Source: Purpureocillium takamizusanense (lineage: Eukaryota > Ascomycota > Sordariomycetes > Hypocreales > Ophiocordycipitaceae). Taken from it: a stretch of 64,000 nt of DNA. Shown here in pieces: positions 44,701 through 56,800 of the stretch. Each line of letters opens with the position of its first letter. Position 1 is the first letter of the stretch. The notes under the pieces were generated by a model. It saw nothing but the letters and a program-made list of their open reading frames with translations. It was not told the DNA's origin and ran no database searches. The position numbers and the translations under genes are program-made. The stretch lies in NCBI RefSeq assembly GCF_022605165.1, contig NC_063081.1, positions 248,001 to 312,000 of the forward strand, read 5' to 3'.

Positions 44701-45714
44701 TTTGAAAGTGGTGACTGCGCGTTCAGATTCTCGTGGTCAGCGGGAGATGGTTCCGGACAGGCTCGATCGCGTCCCGAGGAAGGCGCATGCCCGTATCGCC
44801 TCCACGGCGGCGGCAGCGCAGCGCATTGGGCGCGATGGAGCGCGGCAGGGGCGAGGAACTCACAGTTGGAGTGATCGAAGAGGAACACGAGAAATCAATC
44901 AATTTAACCGCAAGTTGGGCGGAGACTGAAGCCTTCGAGTTCTGGTTGACTCTTGGTGGTTTGGTAGACAAAAAGGTCGAGGTTGAAAAGTTGGCCCGGC
45001 TGCAGACAATTTTACATCTGTGGGCGCCAAAAATGTGATTAGGCGAGCAAATTGTTAGGGCGCGTGGGGCACGCTTGCTGTGCTGAGCGTGCAGCTAGAA
45101 GGGCAAAATTGGAGCCTAGGCGTACCCGGGTACGTACCGACTACTGCCCCTCCTCCTCGCTCCCCCCACCCCTTCACCATTGCTGCGTGTGGCGCTCTCT
45201 CCGAATGCCGCGCGCACCGCCACATCCCTCGGCCTCGCTTTGTAGCATCACGTGGCCTCAGCCTCGTGGGCTCTTTGTGGCGCAAACTTTCCTGTCGGCC
45301 TCATGCCTGCCTGTCTGCTGGGCCTGCTGGTGTTTTGTTGGCCTGAATCACTCATTGGACTCTTCCTGGCCTGCGCCCTTTTGCTTTGTTCATCCTTGGG
45401 TCTTCCGTTCTTCAGTCATCTATTAAGGCGTCTCAGGCCCTCTCTCCGCCTTTTGCCATTTTTGGTGTGCGCAGCTCGCCCACGCTGTCACGCCAGCCGT
45501 TTTTTCTTGCCTCCCGCCGAGATACGAAAGGATCGACGCCCTGAACCGCCGCTTCATGAGGGGGTAGTCGGCCTGAGCACGCCACGTCGCCCAGCGCTCC
45601 CGGTGGAGAGCGTCTTGGCTTTTCTCAACGAGCATATTATACTTCTTTTCTAATTCACGACGTTGGTCTGGCTCTGGTGACGCCTCTGTTTTTTCCAAGG
45701 GCAGGGCGGTCACG
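44701..45714. other. Divergent region with probable leader intron of the P2 gene
   Basis: Holds the inferred leader intron of P2 (44715-44863) and a C/T-rich stretch before the SPT2-type gene. The plus frame 45252-45653 (hydrophobic, Cys- and Leu-rich) is read from this pyrimidine-rich DNA and is not supported as a gene. Confidence 0.45.
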
Positions 45715-46925
45715 ATGCCGGTATGTCTTGTTTGTACCCGCGACTGAGGACATGAGCAGAGTGGGAGACTGACCAACCAACCACCCCCCGGGTCCAAAAG
45801 ATCGGAGACCTTTTGGCTCAGATTACTGGCGACCAGTCGACTGCCGGCTCGGCCCGAACACCTACGCTCCCACGGGGCAGCCAGGTACCGACGAAGCGGA
45901 AGCCCGACGATGACTTGCGCGGCAACGCCTCCAAGTCGGTTCGCCACGAGCCTTCGCAACGGCCGAGCCACGGCTCGCGCCCGACAAGCGACAGGCCCGC
46001 TGCATCGCACCGGTCGGCTTTGAACGGCTCGAAACCCGCCCCGGTCGACAGGACCAAGTCGGCAAACGCGATATCGAAGCCAGCCAGGCCCGCCATCCCT
46101 GGAGCGCGGTCGAGCCCGAACAATACCCCGGCACCAGTCCCGGCCGCCCCAAGAGCACCCCCGAAGAAGGGATCCTTTGCTGAGATTCTCGCGCGAGGGC
46201 AACGGGCCCAGGCCGTAATGGGTCAGGTGGGCAAGATCCAGCACAAGAAGGTCGAAAAGGGAGCAGCAGCCAGGAACAAGGAGGACGTGAAGACTCCTCA
46301 ACCTGGCAAACCGACTTCCGCTCAGGCAAAGGGAAAGCAAGCGGCTGGATACTCTGGGACATCAAAGGCCGCTCCCCGAAACGGCACGAATGGCCATCGC
46401 GTGGCGGGCAAGAAGGACCCTCGAGACACCCAGGCAGGCCGATCGAAGACCGGAACCTCTCGACGCGAAGCAGAAGAAGAAGCCGCCGCCGCCGCCGCCG
46501 CCGCCAAAAAGGTCAAGAAGGCAGCCCTTGTCAACACGGGCTACGCCGGCACCGCGCGGCCCAAGCCCGCGGAAGCGGGCCACCGCAAGAAGGAGACGCC
46601 CCGTGGCGGAGCGCTGCTCAACGCGCCCATATCTCGGGGCTCGTCGAAGCGCTCGCGCTACGAGGAAGACTACGACGAGGAGCTCGACGACTTCATCGAG
46701 TATGACGACGAGGAAGACGAGGGCGGCCCGAAGTACGGGTACGAGTCGGACGGATCCTCGGACATGGAGGCCGGCCTGGACGAGCTCGACGTCGAGGAGC
46801 GCAGGGCCGAGTATTTCGCCCGCAAGGAAGACATCGAGGAGGAGCGCCTCGAGAAGACCCTCAAGGCGGCCAAGGAGGATCGCAAGCGCAAGGCCATGGA
46901 GGAGCTGCGAGCGCGCCGCCGCTGA
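45715..46925 (+). CDS. SPT2-family chromatin protein
   Basis: Two exons, a six-base first exon 45715-45720 (ATG CCG) and 45801-46925, give 376 residues. The join gives MPIGDLLAQITGD, the conserved start of filamentous-fungal SPT2 proteins, which supports the tiny exon. The body is disordered, rich in K, R, P, S and A. It contains KKGSFAEILARGQRAQ and a poly-Ala stretch. The C-terminal SPT2 domain has a very acidic segment (DYDEELDDFIEYDDEEDE) followed by a basic coiled helix ending KAMEELRARRR. SPT2 binds histones H3-H4 and helps keep nucleosomes during transcription. Expected in the nucleus. Confidence 0.9.
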
Positions 46926-47463
46926 CGTGGCGGCGGGGCCCAAGGAGCACCCTGATACCACGAAGGCTTGATTACTTGTCCGTGTTTGGGCATCACCTGG
47001 GGCGTTGGGAAAGAATGGCCATGGCATTTGCTACCGTATCCTTAGCCTCGATTCATTAGCGGCGGAGTTTGATCGTTTCATCCCTCTCACTTGGATCTAT
47101 TTCCCCTTTTCGAGCTTACACGTGGAGAGAGTCGGTCAACCAGGGGCCCGGTTGAGATAGCATGCAGCAAGGGTTTGGGTGTTGGCACCAGGCAGCGATG
47201 TATTTCGATACCGAGACTGGCATTTGAATTTGTAAACATGTCATGCAAGATGCACAATTTATTCGTCATTACCATGAACTATGCCTCAATCAGCAATATA
47301 GCTGCTGCCCCGAACAGAAAGAAACTTAACAGCAATCTTAATACCCGCATAAAAGACTCCTTCCCACGATCTCGCTCCAAAATTTATGCACATGGCCTGC
47401 TACTGAGCAGATTTCATTGCCCTCGACACGAACGCTCTCGTACCTCTTCCTATCCCGTTCGTT
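46926..47463. other. Convergent 3' intergenic region
   Basis: Between the 3' ends of the SPT2 gene (plus) and the NUFIP1/CCCH gene (minus). It is locally AT-richer. No other feature. Confidence 0.5.
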
Positions 47464-49402
47464 TCAAGGGAGATCGTCGCTTCCAGACTGCTTGCCGTTC
47501 CCGCTGCCATATGGCTGCAGAAGCCAGCCCTGGTAGTGCTCAGCCCCTTGGCTACTGACCACCTTCGCAGCTGGGATGGCTGACGGCGGCGGATGACGGC
47601 GACTCGAGTTGGCCTCTTTCTTGATGGGGGGTTCGGGCAACGATGCTGGGGCAGCCGGCAGGAGACTCGATCCGTTGGGCTTCTTGTTCTTGTCCTTGTC
47701 TTCTTTCACGTCCACGTCCATGGCGTCGGCGCTTCCTTGGCCCTTGGGGATAGCCTTCATGGCTCCCTTTTCGCGCAGGTACTGGATGGACTGCAAAATG
47801 GTCAAATCTTCTTGCTCCTTATCGTTGAGAATCAAGCGTTGCTGAATGGTCATGCGGCCATCGTTGGCCTCGCGTTCTTTCATGGCTGCTTCTCTCACTT
47901 CAGGATCGTGAACGAAGCGGCACTTGCCCTTCTTTCCACACGTTCCACCGGTGGCGTAATACTTGCAGTGTTTCGAGATATCAGCCTTCTTGGCCGGAGG
48001 TGGAGGAGGCGGCGCGGCGGACTCGGTACGAGAAGACATGACTTCGGGCTTCTCGTCATCCGACGAATCTGGAGACACGTCCCGCATCTCATCTCCCTCA
48101 TCGCCTTGCTCACGCTTTCGCTTGATAGAAGACTCGACCTTGCGAAGCTGCTTCCGTAACTTGTCGGCTTGCTTTTCCAGAGAGGCAGCCTTGTCCTCAT
48201 CCTTTCGTGCCACATCGGCAGCTTTCTTGGCCTCCACTCGCGCGCGCGTGGGGTAATTCTTGCGACGTTCGGCCAAGAAAGCGGCAACGTCGGAAATTCT
48301 AGAACGGGTCAGGGTTCCTCGAAAAGTCAACCTTGGGAATTAAGGTGACATACTGCAGGGTCTCGGCGCCAATAAGATCTACGAGAGCCTTCTCCTCTCC
48401 TTCGTCGTCTTCCGACTCAGACTCCATGCCGGGGGTCAAACCTAGTGTGTTGGTCTTGCGCTTCTTCTTCTTGCCAGCCGACTGCGTATCGACCTTGACC
48501 TTGGCATCGTTGCCGTGGTTCTGGTGATTCTGCTTTTGCTGACCGTGATGGTGGCGAGCCTTGTCCCCGCCGCCGTGATGGTGACCACCACGCCCGCGAA
48601 CGCCGTCTCTGTGCCCTCCACCTCGGCCGCGACGATGGTACTGACCACCGTGGTGGCTGTCCTGGTGATGGACAGGCGCGGGAGGAGGAGGCGGTGGCCC
48701 CGAGTATGGATACTGGGCTGGGGGATAGTGGGCAGCGCGAGGATCATGCGGGTATGGCTGGCCGTACACTGGCGCCACTGGCTCGTGGTCGTAGGCCTGC
48801 CGGACTGGAGCTCCCATGTGCGAATGCTTGGAAACACCCCTGTCGCTGTAGCCGCCTCGACCTCTGTTGTTAGAATAGTGCCCCTGCTGGGGCGAGCCTT
48901 GATGGCCCCAGTGAGACGCGGCCGGCTGGGGAGGAGCAGCCTGATACGGGTGACCATACTGCTGCGGCGCGCCGTAGGCAGGCTGCTGGGAGTATTGGGT
49001 GGGGGCATATGACTGAGGAGCGTAGTTCGGATGGTAATTTGATGGGGAGATGGGTGAGGGAGCATGGGGATGAGCGTTCTGCGGAGGGGGGGCGTGAGCG
49101 TGTTCCGGAGCCCACTGCTGTGGATGAGGTTGGTGATAGTTGGCTGCTGCGGACGACGCGCCGTATGCGGTCATGCCATGGGCCGCATACGGCTGCGGAG
49201 GGTACTCGTAATGAGTTGGGACCGCCGCGGCGGCGGCCTGATAGTCGCCTCTGCCCCGGGAGTACTGACCCCCGCGACCGCGACCACCAGATGGGCCCCC
49301 TCCCCGGTGGTGAGCGTAGGATGGCGTCGGTTGCGCATACGCATGATGGCCGCCCGAGGTGGACGGAGGAGGCGGTGGCGGAGCATAGCCGTAGCCAGAC
49401 AT
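47464..49402 (-). CDS. NUFIP1-domain protein with CCCH zinc finger
   Basis: Two exons on the minus strand (49402-48354, 48298-47464) give 627 residues. The first 290 residues are low-complexity, rich in P, Q, Y, H and A, with RGG-type clusters (GGRGRGGQYSRGRG). A Lys/Arg patch KKKKRKTNT follows. Across the 55-bp intron the NUFIP1 domain reads ISDVAAFLAERRKNYPTRAR plus VEAKK. A coiled, charged region leads to a CCCH finger, CKYYATGGTCGKKGKCRFVH (C-x8-C-x5-C-x3-H). NUFIP1/Rsa1 proteins scaffold box C/D snoRNP assembly, and the CCCH finger suggests RNA contact. Expected in the nucleus. The exact fungal role is inferred. Confidence 0.88.
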
Positions 49403-49970
49403 TGTTTCTGTCTCGGCTCGAGCCCGTTGAGAGTCGCAGCAGAACACTTGCCTGCGGGTATAAAATTCGAACCGAACAACGGCGGTCTGACTTTGTCTGG
49501 GTGCTCTTGGGCTTAAGAGGCGGTCGGTGATGTTATTCGGTCAAGCAAAAGGCGACATACGACCAAAAAGACAAAGGCAGGCGAGGGGACAGAAATGACA
49601 AGTCGATACGGCCGTTGACGAAAGACACAAACTCGAAGGGGCGACACGCCGTGAAGAAGCTTGGTTGACGAACGGGAAGGTTGTGGCGGCCCAAGAAAAA
49701 GAGTTGAGGGAGTCGCGGCGCGTCTCGCAGCCGGGCTAGTCCAAAAGTGGCGGGCGGTGAAATCTGGTCGCACGAGGGTCCGGCAGAATTTTGACCTTGG
49801 CGCAGAGCTTCCTGCTTTCACCAACTCTACTCGACAACGACTCATCCCTTGCCTTTAAATCTTAGCCAGTCGGGTACCAAAGCGACTTTTTTGTCAAGAA
49901 AGAATTAAATAAGAACCTTCTTCTAGGAGATCTCAGTCGAATTGGGCCGTCTGCGCCCGTCAGACGCACC
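49403..49970. other. Divergent promoter region
   Basis: Shared by the NUFIP1/CCCH gene (minus) and the RPC25-type gene (plus). No specific element identified. Confidence 0.5.
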
Positions 49971-50805
49971 ATGTTCATCTTGGTATGCCCCGCTACTCAC
50001 TCCGCCCATGGAAATTCGATGCCGGAAGCTAACGGGAGCAACACCCATAGACCAAGATCTCGGATCTTGTCCAGATCGACCCAAAGGACTTCTCAAAGCA
50101 TAGCATAGTTGCTCTGGAGGACAACATCAACGAAAAGTATGCTAATAAGGTATGCTTTTATCCTGGATGCTCGCACTGGCTGGGCTGGCTGGCTGACGCA
50201 GATATTCAGGTCATTCAAAAGATCGGCTTGTGCATATGTCTATACGACATTCTGTGGACATCAGAGGGACTCATTGGCCATGGCACTGGCCTTGTCAACG
50301 TCAATGGTGAAGAGGCTCTCCCATTTGGCTGCGTGTCATTGTGAAGCTGTCGGCGATGTATGCTGACAGAACGCAAGTCGAGTTTCGAATGATCGTCTTT
50401 CGACCTTTCAAAGGAGAAATTATGCTTGGCAGGATACGAAGCTCCACACCTGCAGGAATCAACATAAGAACAGACTTCTTCGACGATATTCTTGTTCCGT
50501 ACGAGCACCTGCCAGAGGGCGCAGAATAGTGAGTGCCGTCGCGTCCCGGAGAAGGTGAACGGACCATGCTGACCTGTCACAGCAACCACGGCGAGCAGCT
50601 CTGGATCTGGAACGTCGACGAAGAGAGACTCTTTTACGACAACCACGAGATGGTGCGGTTTCAAGTCGTTGACGAGGAGTGGCATGACCAGACGCCGGCG
50701 GGGCCGTCACAAGCCGAGGACACACCGGCAAAGTCACCGTACAAGATCAAAGGGAGCATGGCACAAGACGGGCTGGGCGTGTGCCTATGGTGGGATGAAG
50801 GCTGA
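49971..50805 (+). CDS. RPC25: RNA polymerase III subunit RPC8/Rpc25
   Basis: Five exons (49971-49982, 50051-50149, 50210-50306, 50378-50528, 50583-50805) give 193 residues. The first exon holds only MFIL. The protein is the RPB7-like subunit that forms the Pol III stalk with Rpc17. The RPB7 N-terminal domain spans about 1-80 (ANKVIQKIGLCICLYDILW), and the OB-fold S1-type domain follows (VEFRMIVFRPFKGEIMLGRI, then FFDDILVPYEHLPEGA). The C-terminal QLWIWNVDEERLFYDN and the ending LGVCLWWDEG are typical of RPC8 rather than RPB7. All five joins keep frame. Its 3' end lies 76 bp from the convergent EMC3 gene. Confidence 0.93.
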
Positions 50806-50881
50806 AGAGCGCGACATGACCTGCGTGCGAGACGCCAACTTTTGTATTGTACACAGTCTATATCCGGCCACTACCATGAAT

Positions 50882-51893
50882 CTACGATTTGATACCCTCT
50901 AGTAGACGCTCCTCGACATCGTCCAAGACGGAGTAGTGCTCGACGACAGCCAGGTTCTCGGCCTCGGCCTTGAACTGCTTGTCCGGGTCCTGGCCGGGGC
51001 CTCCCATGCCACCCATGGGCATTTGCTGTGCAGCCATCTGCTGGGCCATTTGGCTAGCGGCTGGACATATAATTAGTCTCCGTGGATGACTTAGGCAGAC
51101 AGAGGAAGCTCACCATTGTCACTGCCGAGCAAGAAGACGTAGACAAACTGCAGTCCGAAGATGCACAGAAAGTACCAGCTGATGCTGGACATCCACCGAG
51201 GGTCCATGTCCTTGGTCTGTACGCCCGCCTGCAGCATGCTCTTGAACTTGATGGTGATGGGGAACGGCAGCTTCACTGGGAGGGGAGTCAGCGCGGGAAC
51301 CTCGGGATTTGCGCAGGGATGAATGGATGGAAAGGGGGGGGGGAGGACGCACTGATGACATATCCGCTGAAAAAGGCATTGATCCAGCTCATGATGAGCG
51401 TGTTGGGGATGATCATGGCCATGTTGTTCTTCATCATGCCCATCATGCCGTCCATCTGGCTCGGGTCGGTCAACGGGTTGGCGGGGGGCTGGCCCTTGCG
51501 CTCGGGCTCCTTGAGGAAGGCGCCCGACTCGTAGCCGGCGACGAGGGCCTCGCGGCGGGCCTCGAAGGCGCGCTGCGAGAGCGCGTGGTAGCTGGAGCGG
51601 AGGGCGACGCCGCGGGCGAGGGCGCGCTGCTCGCGGAGGGCGCGGGCCTCGAGCTTCTTGGGGGCTGTGGCCATGAGCACCGAGGCGTAGTGGCGGAGCA
51701 CGCCGGTGAGGACCATGACGACGGTGATGGGGATGAGAATCCAGTAGCTGCAAGAGGGGCATCGTCGGGACGCGCGCCGCCACGGTCAGCAAGACGTCTT
51801 CATGGCATGGAGTGGGCAGCAGGGCGAGGACGGGGGGCGGTCGCACAAGAGCTGGGGGTCCCTGTGGAGGGTCTGCACGGGGATCTGCGCCAT
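50882..51893 (-). CDS. EMC3: ER membrane protein complex subunit 3
   Basis: Four exons on the minus strand (51893-51847, 51747-51353, 51275-51114, 51060-50882) give 260 residues. EMC3 is the Oxa1/YidC-like core of the ER membrane complex, which inserts transmembrane helices. Three membrane segments are visible: FYWILIPITVVMVLTGVL, a Met-rich helix NMAMIIPNTLIMSWINAFFS with the conserved positive cytosolic loop before it, and SISWYFLCIFGLQFVYVFLL. The sequence MKLPFPITIKFKSMLQAG between helices 2 and 3 is highly typical. The tail is Q/M/G-rich (AQQMAAQQMPMGG). Start codon 51893 gives the expected short lumenal N-terminus. Confidence 0.93.
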
Positions 51894-52390
51894 CTCGAGG
51901 ATCGCGCGCTCGCGGGGTCGGGGAGGACGAGATGGCGATTGAAGGCGGCAAGCGGTTGGAGAGACGGTCAAGGTACGTCCCGCGGGCGGCTGTGTACAAT
52001 GGAGGGATGGTGATGATGGAGGTGGTGATGGTGGAGGCTGCTGCCGGGCTTGCTCTGCGGAGCTTTGATTCTGGCGCAGACGCATGGACGCAAGGCAAGC
52101 TGTGCCGCGTGTGGTGGGGCTGCCGCTGTCTGCCAATTCGCCTCAGCTGGAAGGCCACCTTAGCTCTCCGCGCCAGAGCCAGGCCAACTTACACCACTGC
52201 TCTGCTCCAGACCAGACATCCATCCCATTGATCGCATCCCCCCAGCCTTCGTCCACGTCGCAGCAACGACCACGCGCGATACCTTACTTACTTTTCCTCG
52301 AACTCGTGCGCGCGCGCCCGCTCACAACGAATTCTTACCCCCGCCCCCTCCCACGGCTGCTCCGCGAGAGCGCCCTCAACACCAGCAATC
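51894..52390. other. Divergent promoter region
   Basis: Shared by EMC3 (minus) and the signal-peptidase-subunit gene (plus), both ER membrane functions. No specific element identified. Confidence 0.5.
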
Positions 52391-53454
52391 ATGGCGACCG
52401 AAAAGATCAGCCTGTACAATCTCGCCGGTAAGATGCTGCTGCTGCTGCTGCTGCCCCTCGTCGAAGCTTTGCCGTCGCCCTGTCCCCGGCATCTTCTCCC
52501 TCCTCCGTTCCTTCATATACTCGCGATCATGTCTAGACTTTCCGCACCCTCCTCGCTGACCATTGTCCCCTTCGCGTCCGTCCGCAGACCTCAAAAACAC
52601 CTCCGACGACGCCATCCCCAACTACCTCAACTCCCTCAAGTTCAAGCAGTCCCACTTCCTCACCGACGTGCGCCTCGCGCTCGGCTACACGGGCTTCGCC
52701 CTCGCCGCCGCCTGCTTCCTCTGGGACTACAAGCTCGGCTTCGAGAGCACCAAGACGTACACGGCCGTCGCCGTCGCCGTCTACACCCTCATCAACGGCG
52801 CCCTGACCTTTTGGATGGCCGAGGTCGAGAAGGGCACCGTGTACCAGGGCGTCGCGCCGTCGGGTGAAAAGGTACGCGGTCTTCTTAAAAAAAAAACCCC
52901 CCTCTCTGGGCCTGCTCTGCTCTGTCTCGCGGCCGTGAGGCGTCCTTAATCTGTCGTGGCTGTCTGCTCTGGCAAACCAAACCCAACCCCCCTCCCCAGT
53001 CGCTCGATGCTGCCACATGGACCTATCATACTGATAAACAAACCAAAACCACACACAGATCACCATCAAGACCGCCACAAAGAAAAACGACCCCACGTAC
53101 CGCCTCACCATCTCCGTCGAGCCCAATAGCAAGAACGCCGGCGCCGGCGCCGCCCCCCCGGAGGTCGTCGAGCTGAGCACGCCCTTTACCGCCTTCTTCG
53201 ACGAGACGGGCCGCTTCGTCGCCCAGCCCTTCCAGGAGGCCCTCGCGTCCGCCGTGCCCCTCATCGGCCGCCGCGACCCCAAGCGCGTCAAGCTCGCCTC
53301 CCAGGCCATGCTCGACGCGAACCCGGACCTGCTGGACGCGGTGCTGGCGGCCAACAATAGCAGCGGCAGTGCCGGGGAGGACCCTGCGTCGTCGAGTGCT
53401 GCGACGGGCGCCGAGCCCGCGGAGAAGAAGGGCGGGAAGCGACGCAAGGCCTAG
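52391..53454 (+). CDS. SPC2: Signal peptidase complex subunit 2
   Basis: Three exons (52391-52427, 52588-52871, 53059-53454) give 238 residues. SPC2/SPCS2 is a non-catalytic ER membrane subunit that couples signal peptidase to the Sec61 channel. Two closely spaced membrane helices are visible (LGYTGFALAAACFLWDY and TYTAVAVAVYTLINGALTFW) with a short lumenal turn. A cytosolic domain follows (ITIKTATKKNDPTYRLTI, then FTAFFDETGRFV). The tail is Lys/Arg-rich (AEKKGGKRRKA). Length and topology fit the family. Introns are 160 and 187 bp, longer than most here. Confidence 0.9.
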
Positions 53455-53810
53455 GCGTTCATGCGCGTGGTGGTGCCGCCGGTTGGCCGGCTACATGTAG
53501 AGGTGTAAAAGGAGGTGATGTGTGGAAGGGGAAGCGTGTACGAAGCGGGATGACAAAGGAGGGAGTGAGAGCTGGCATTATATCCGTTTCGGTTTGCTTG
53601 GGACAGTATATGGCAGCGTTATGGCAATTTATGATTGAAACCGAACACCCTCTCATTTGCGACTCCTACGCGACCACTTGACTGCGCGCGCGCACACAAT
53701 GTTGTCTAACGGCGTAACCTATCTATGCCCTCGACCAGCCCGTTCAAACCCCACCAAACTCCAGACTCACCCAATGCTACATGGCGCATTTATATCGCAT
53801 CAGATCTTCC
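53455..53810. other. Convergent 3' intergenic region
   Basis: Between the 3' ends of SPC2 (plus) and MMS19 (minus). Nothing else seen. Confidence 0.5.
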
Positions 53811-56800
53811 TCACTTCATATCTACCCACGCCGCGCGTGCCAGTCTAGCCGTCTTCCTGAGGTCACGCACGCGATGCCCGCACGCCGTTGCCAACTCGCG
53901 CTGCACCTGCGCAGCAAATGGCACAACATGTCTCGACTCGAAAAGCCGAGGCAGACCGCCCACAATCTCCAACGCAATCTTGCCACACTCGGCCTGGACC
54001 GCGGCATCCGCAGCCGGGGAGCCGCTCGCGTAGTCCTCCGGCATCCAGTCGGGTCGGGTGCGAGTCGGTGTCGACCGACTCGAGAATAGGCTGATGCAGA
54101 CGTTGATGAGGCTGCGAATATGGCCTTGGAGTGTCTCTGGTGCCTTGGTGATGATTTGTTTCAATACGTCCATTGCTGCCTTGGCGTCGGGGCCAGTACC
54201 CAGGTTTTGAGCAACGGAGATGGCGACGCGCACCACTTTGCCCGAGTCGTCCTCATATACCTCAAAAGGCAGTTCGCGAACCATCAGCAATGTGGCAATG
54301 GCGTAGTTCGTTTTGATGAGTGGCTCCTGTATATCGGATGATCCGCCCACAGCAATGGTCATCATAGGCTGGACGAGGTCAAAGTAGAGCTTTTGCTTCC
54401 ACAGCGGCTTCATGACGCCTCCACGACCGTAGTATGCGTTGCCGAAGCCAGCAATGACATCCAAACCTCGCGCAAGACGGTACCCGGAGATTTTACTATT
54501 GGGAGCTTCCCGCAGCAGCTGGAGCAAGCCTTTAGTCTGCTTGCCGGTGCACCGAAGTACCAAGGCTCCAACTACTACATAGATGGTCAGGACTCGTTCG
54601 ACTCCGTTGCTTTGGTGCTGCGGGTTTGACTCGACAGAAGCTTGTTTCAGAGCATCCGCCAGATGTTGTTCCAGTACTGCGACCGTCTCGGGCAATGTCT
54701 CGAGCTTGTACTTGTTTGCCAAGTAGCCGAGGATAGACCTGATGGACGGAAGTACAGCCGGATCAATCGACTCAGCCACGGGGGAGGTGCATCGAACCAA
54801 GACCCGTTGTGCAACCCCGATTTCATACTGTAAACGCTCGTTAGCTGGCATTATCTCTGCACGGGAAACGACGAAGAAGACTCACAAGTTGAGCAATGAC
54901 GGCCGCCGGCATGTTCCGCAATAATCCTGCGGAGAGAATGCTCAACGGGCCTAAGACAAGCCAGTCCACCAATTCGTCCCTGGATGGGTCTCCCCCTGGG
55001 GCAAGCGACACGTCCTCATCGCGGAATAGGGTCAGAGCCCACGTCGCCATGCCGTAGCATGAAAGATTCTTGCTGCTCATCTTGTTGATGACATGAGAGG
55101 CAAGGTTAGAAAGCTGGTGCAAGTACCGGAGCGTGGGCGTATCGGTCCCGGAGAACGAGTAGGTAAAGCAAAGTCCCTTGTTTCCGCTCGGAAGACTGAG
55201 GGATTTGGTTGCGCGACGATAGAGCTGTCGGCAAACACCAAGAACGATGAGCAGGCCATCATCGTTCAGCCTGGAAATGCTTTCTCGAATTGCGCTGATG
55301 TCCTTCTGGGCATCAGGAACTGCAAACACTTGATTCGACGGGCTTGACACATCGCTGTCAAATGATCCGAGTTCAGGGTACCTAGAGGTAAACTCGGGGG
55401 ACCAAGGATTTTCTGATAGCCTCTCTGACCAGACGTGATCGCCTAGAAGGTTGTTGCAAGCTTCGTCAAAGTACTGTAATGCCACTAACAGGGCGTCGAC
55501 CAAAGTACCCCAAAACTCAGGATCTGGCCTGGTGTCCATGGCAGTGCTCAGTTCGTTGTACACAGTGCCAACCAGGGCCAGAAAGTGTTTCATGGCGTTT
55601 GATTGGGACGACCTCATGTCCGAGAATCCGACCACAGAAAGTATAGAACAGAGTCTTTGCGCAGAGAGTGATGTCTCAGCACTGGCCGTAGGATCGCTAT
55701 GCCGAATAGCAGCCGCGACTCTTGCAGTCAGCGGTAGATATCCTGGTGGGTAACCATGTATGGAGCGCTCAAGTGCCTTGATGGATTCGTTGACCAGCTC
55801 ATCTGATGCTGCCTTTTGCGACTGGTTGTGGCGAGGCAAGGAAATGATGTCAAACAATGACTCGCATATTTCCGCACAGGTGGTCCCCGGAAGTAACAAG
55901 TGGGCGTCAGGCTGAGCCGAGCCTGGAGCGTCCCGTTTTGTGACTGCGAACTGGCGAGCGAGCGCTCCTATTCCCTGAACAGCCTCGGTTGCCAGCTTGA
56001 TGTCATCGTATGATGAATTTGCGTCCTTGGCGAGCTTCACAGGATTCCCATAAACGTCGGTGTAGAGTGATCTGAAGATTGAATCCACTGCTGCGAAGTC
56101 GGCCCGCTCAGCATCAGTCATTTCGATATCGGCCAAGAGTAGACGAGTTTCAAGAATAATGTGTAGGATCTTGTGCAAATCTCGAGAGTGCGCCGGCGAC
56201 TTCGGGTGGCGCAAGTTGTCTTTAATGTGCGTGATCGCAGGTGCTACAATCAGGACAAACGCTGCTGTGCTTGCGCTCAAAACGCTGACCAATAATCGTC
56301 CGGAGGCTGCGGTATATGTCGGGTTGGACAAGTCTTCGACGCAGTCTCGAGTGACATTGAGGCAGAAGTCGCGCAGCTCGTCGCCCTTCAATCTCGTCGT
56401 AAGGGTTCTCATCACTTCGAGGGTGGCGTTGATGGTATCCTCAACCTCTCCGTTGCGCACCTCATACTTGAGGCTGCTCCATATTCTATTGACGAATGCC
56501 GAAATAGACTGATCGGCCCCTGTATATTTTTCGAGGCACATGTCGATAGTTTGCAGGATATCCACCTGGAAATGATTAGCCAAATACTTGGGACAACAAT
56601 GTGTTAACGTACCTTGACATTGACAGTGACCCCATCTCCTTGATCTAGCTTTCCCAATAAGAAGGGGAAAGCAAGAGGCGCAAGACTGTCATTGGAGGCA
56701 AAGCACCGCCTCAGCTCTCGCTTGAGCTCGGCAGGTTGGACCTTGCTCTGCGAGGTACGCGGCAGGGTGATGGGAAAGTAGGCTTTGAAAGTGCCATATA

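Noticed and set aside
45252..45653. Hydrophobic plus-strand frame that could be a small membrane protein
   Set aside because: It lies in C/T-rich leader DNA before the SPT2 gene, which gives Leu, Ser and Cys codons by composition; no conservation signal is visible.
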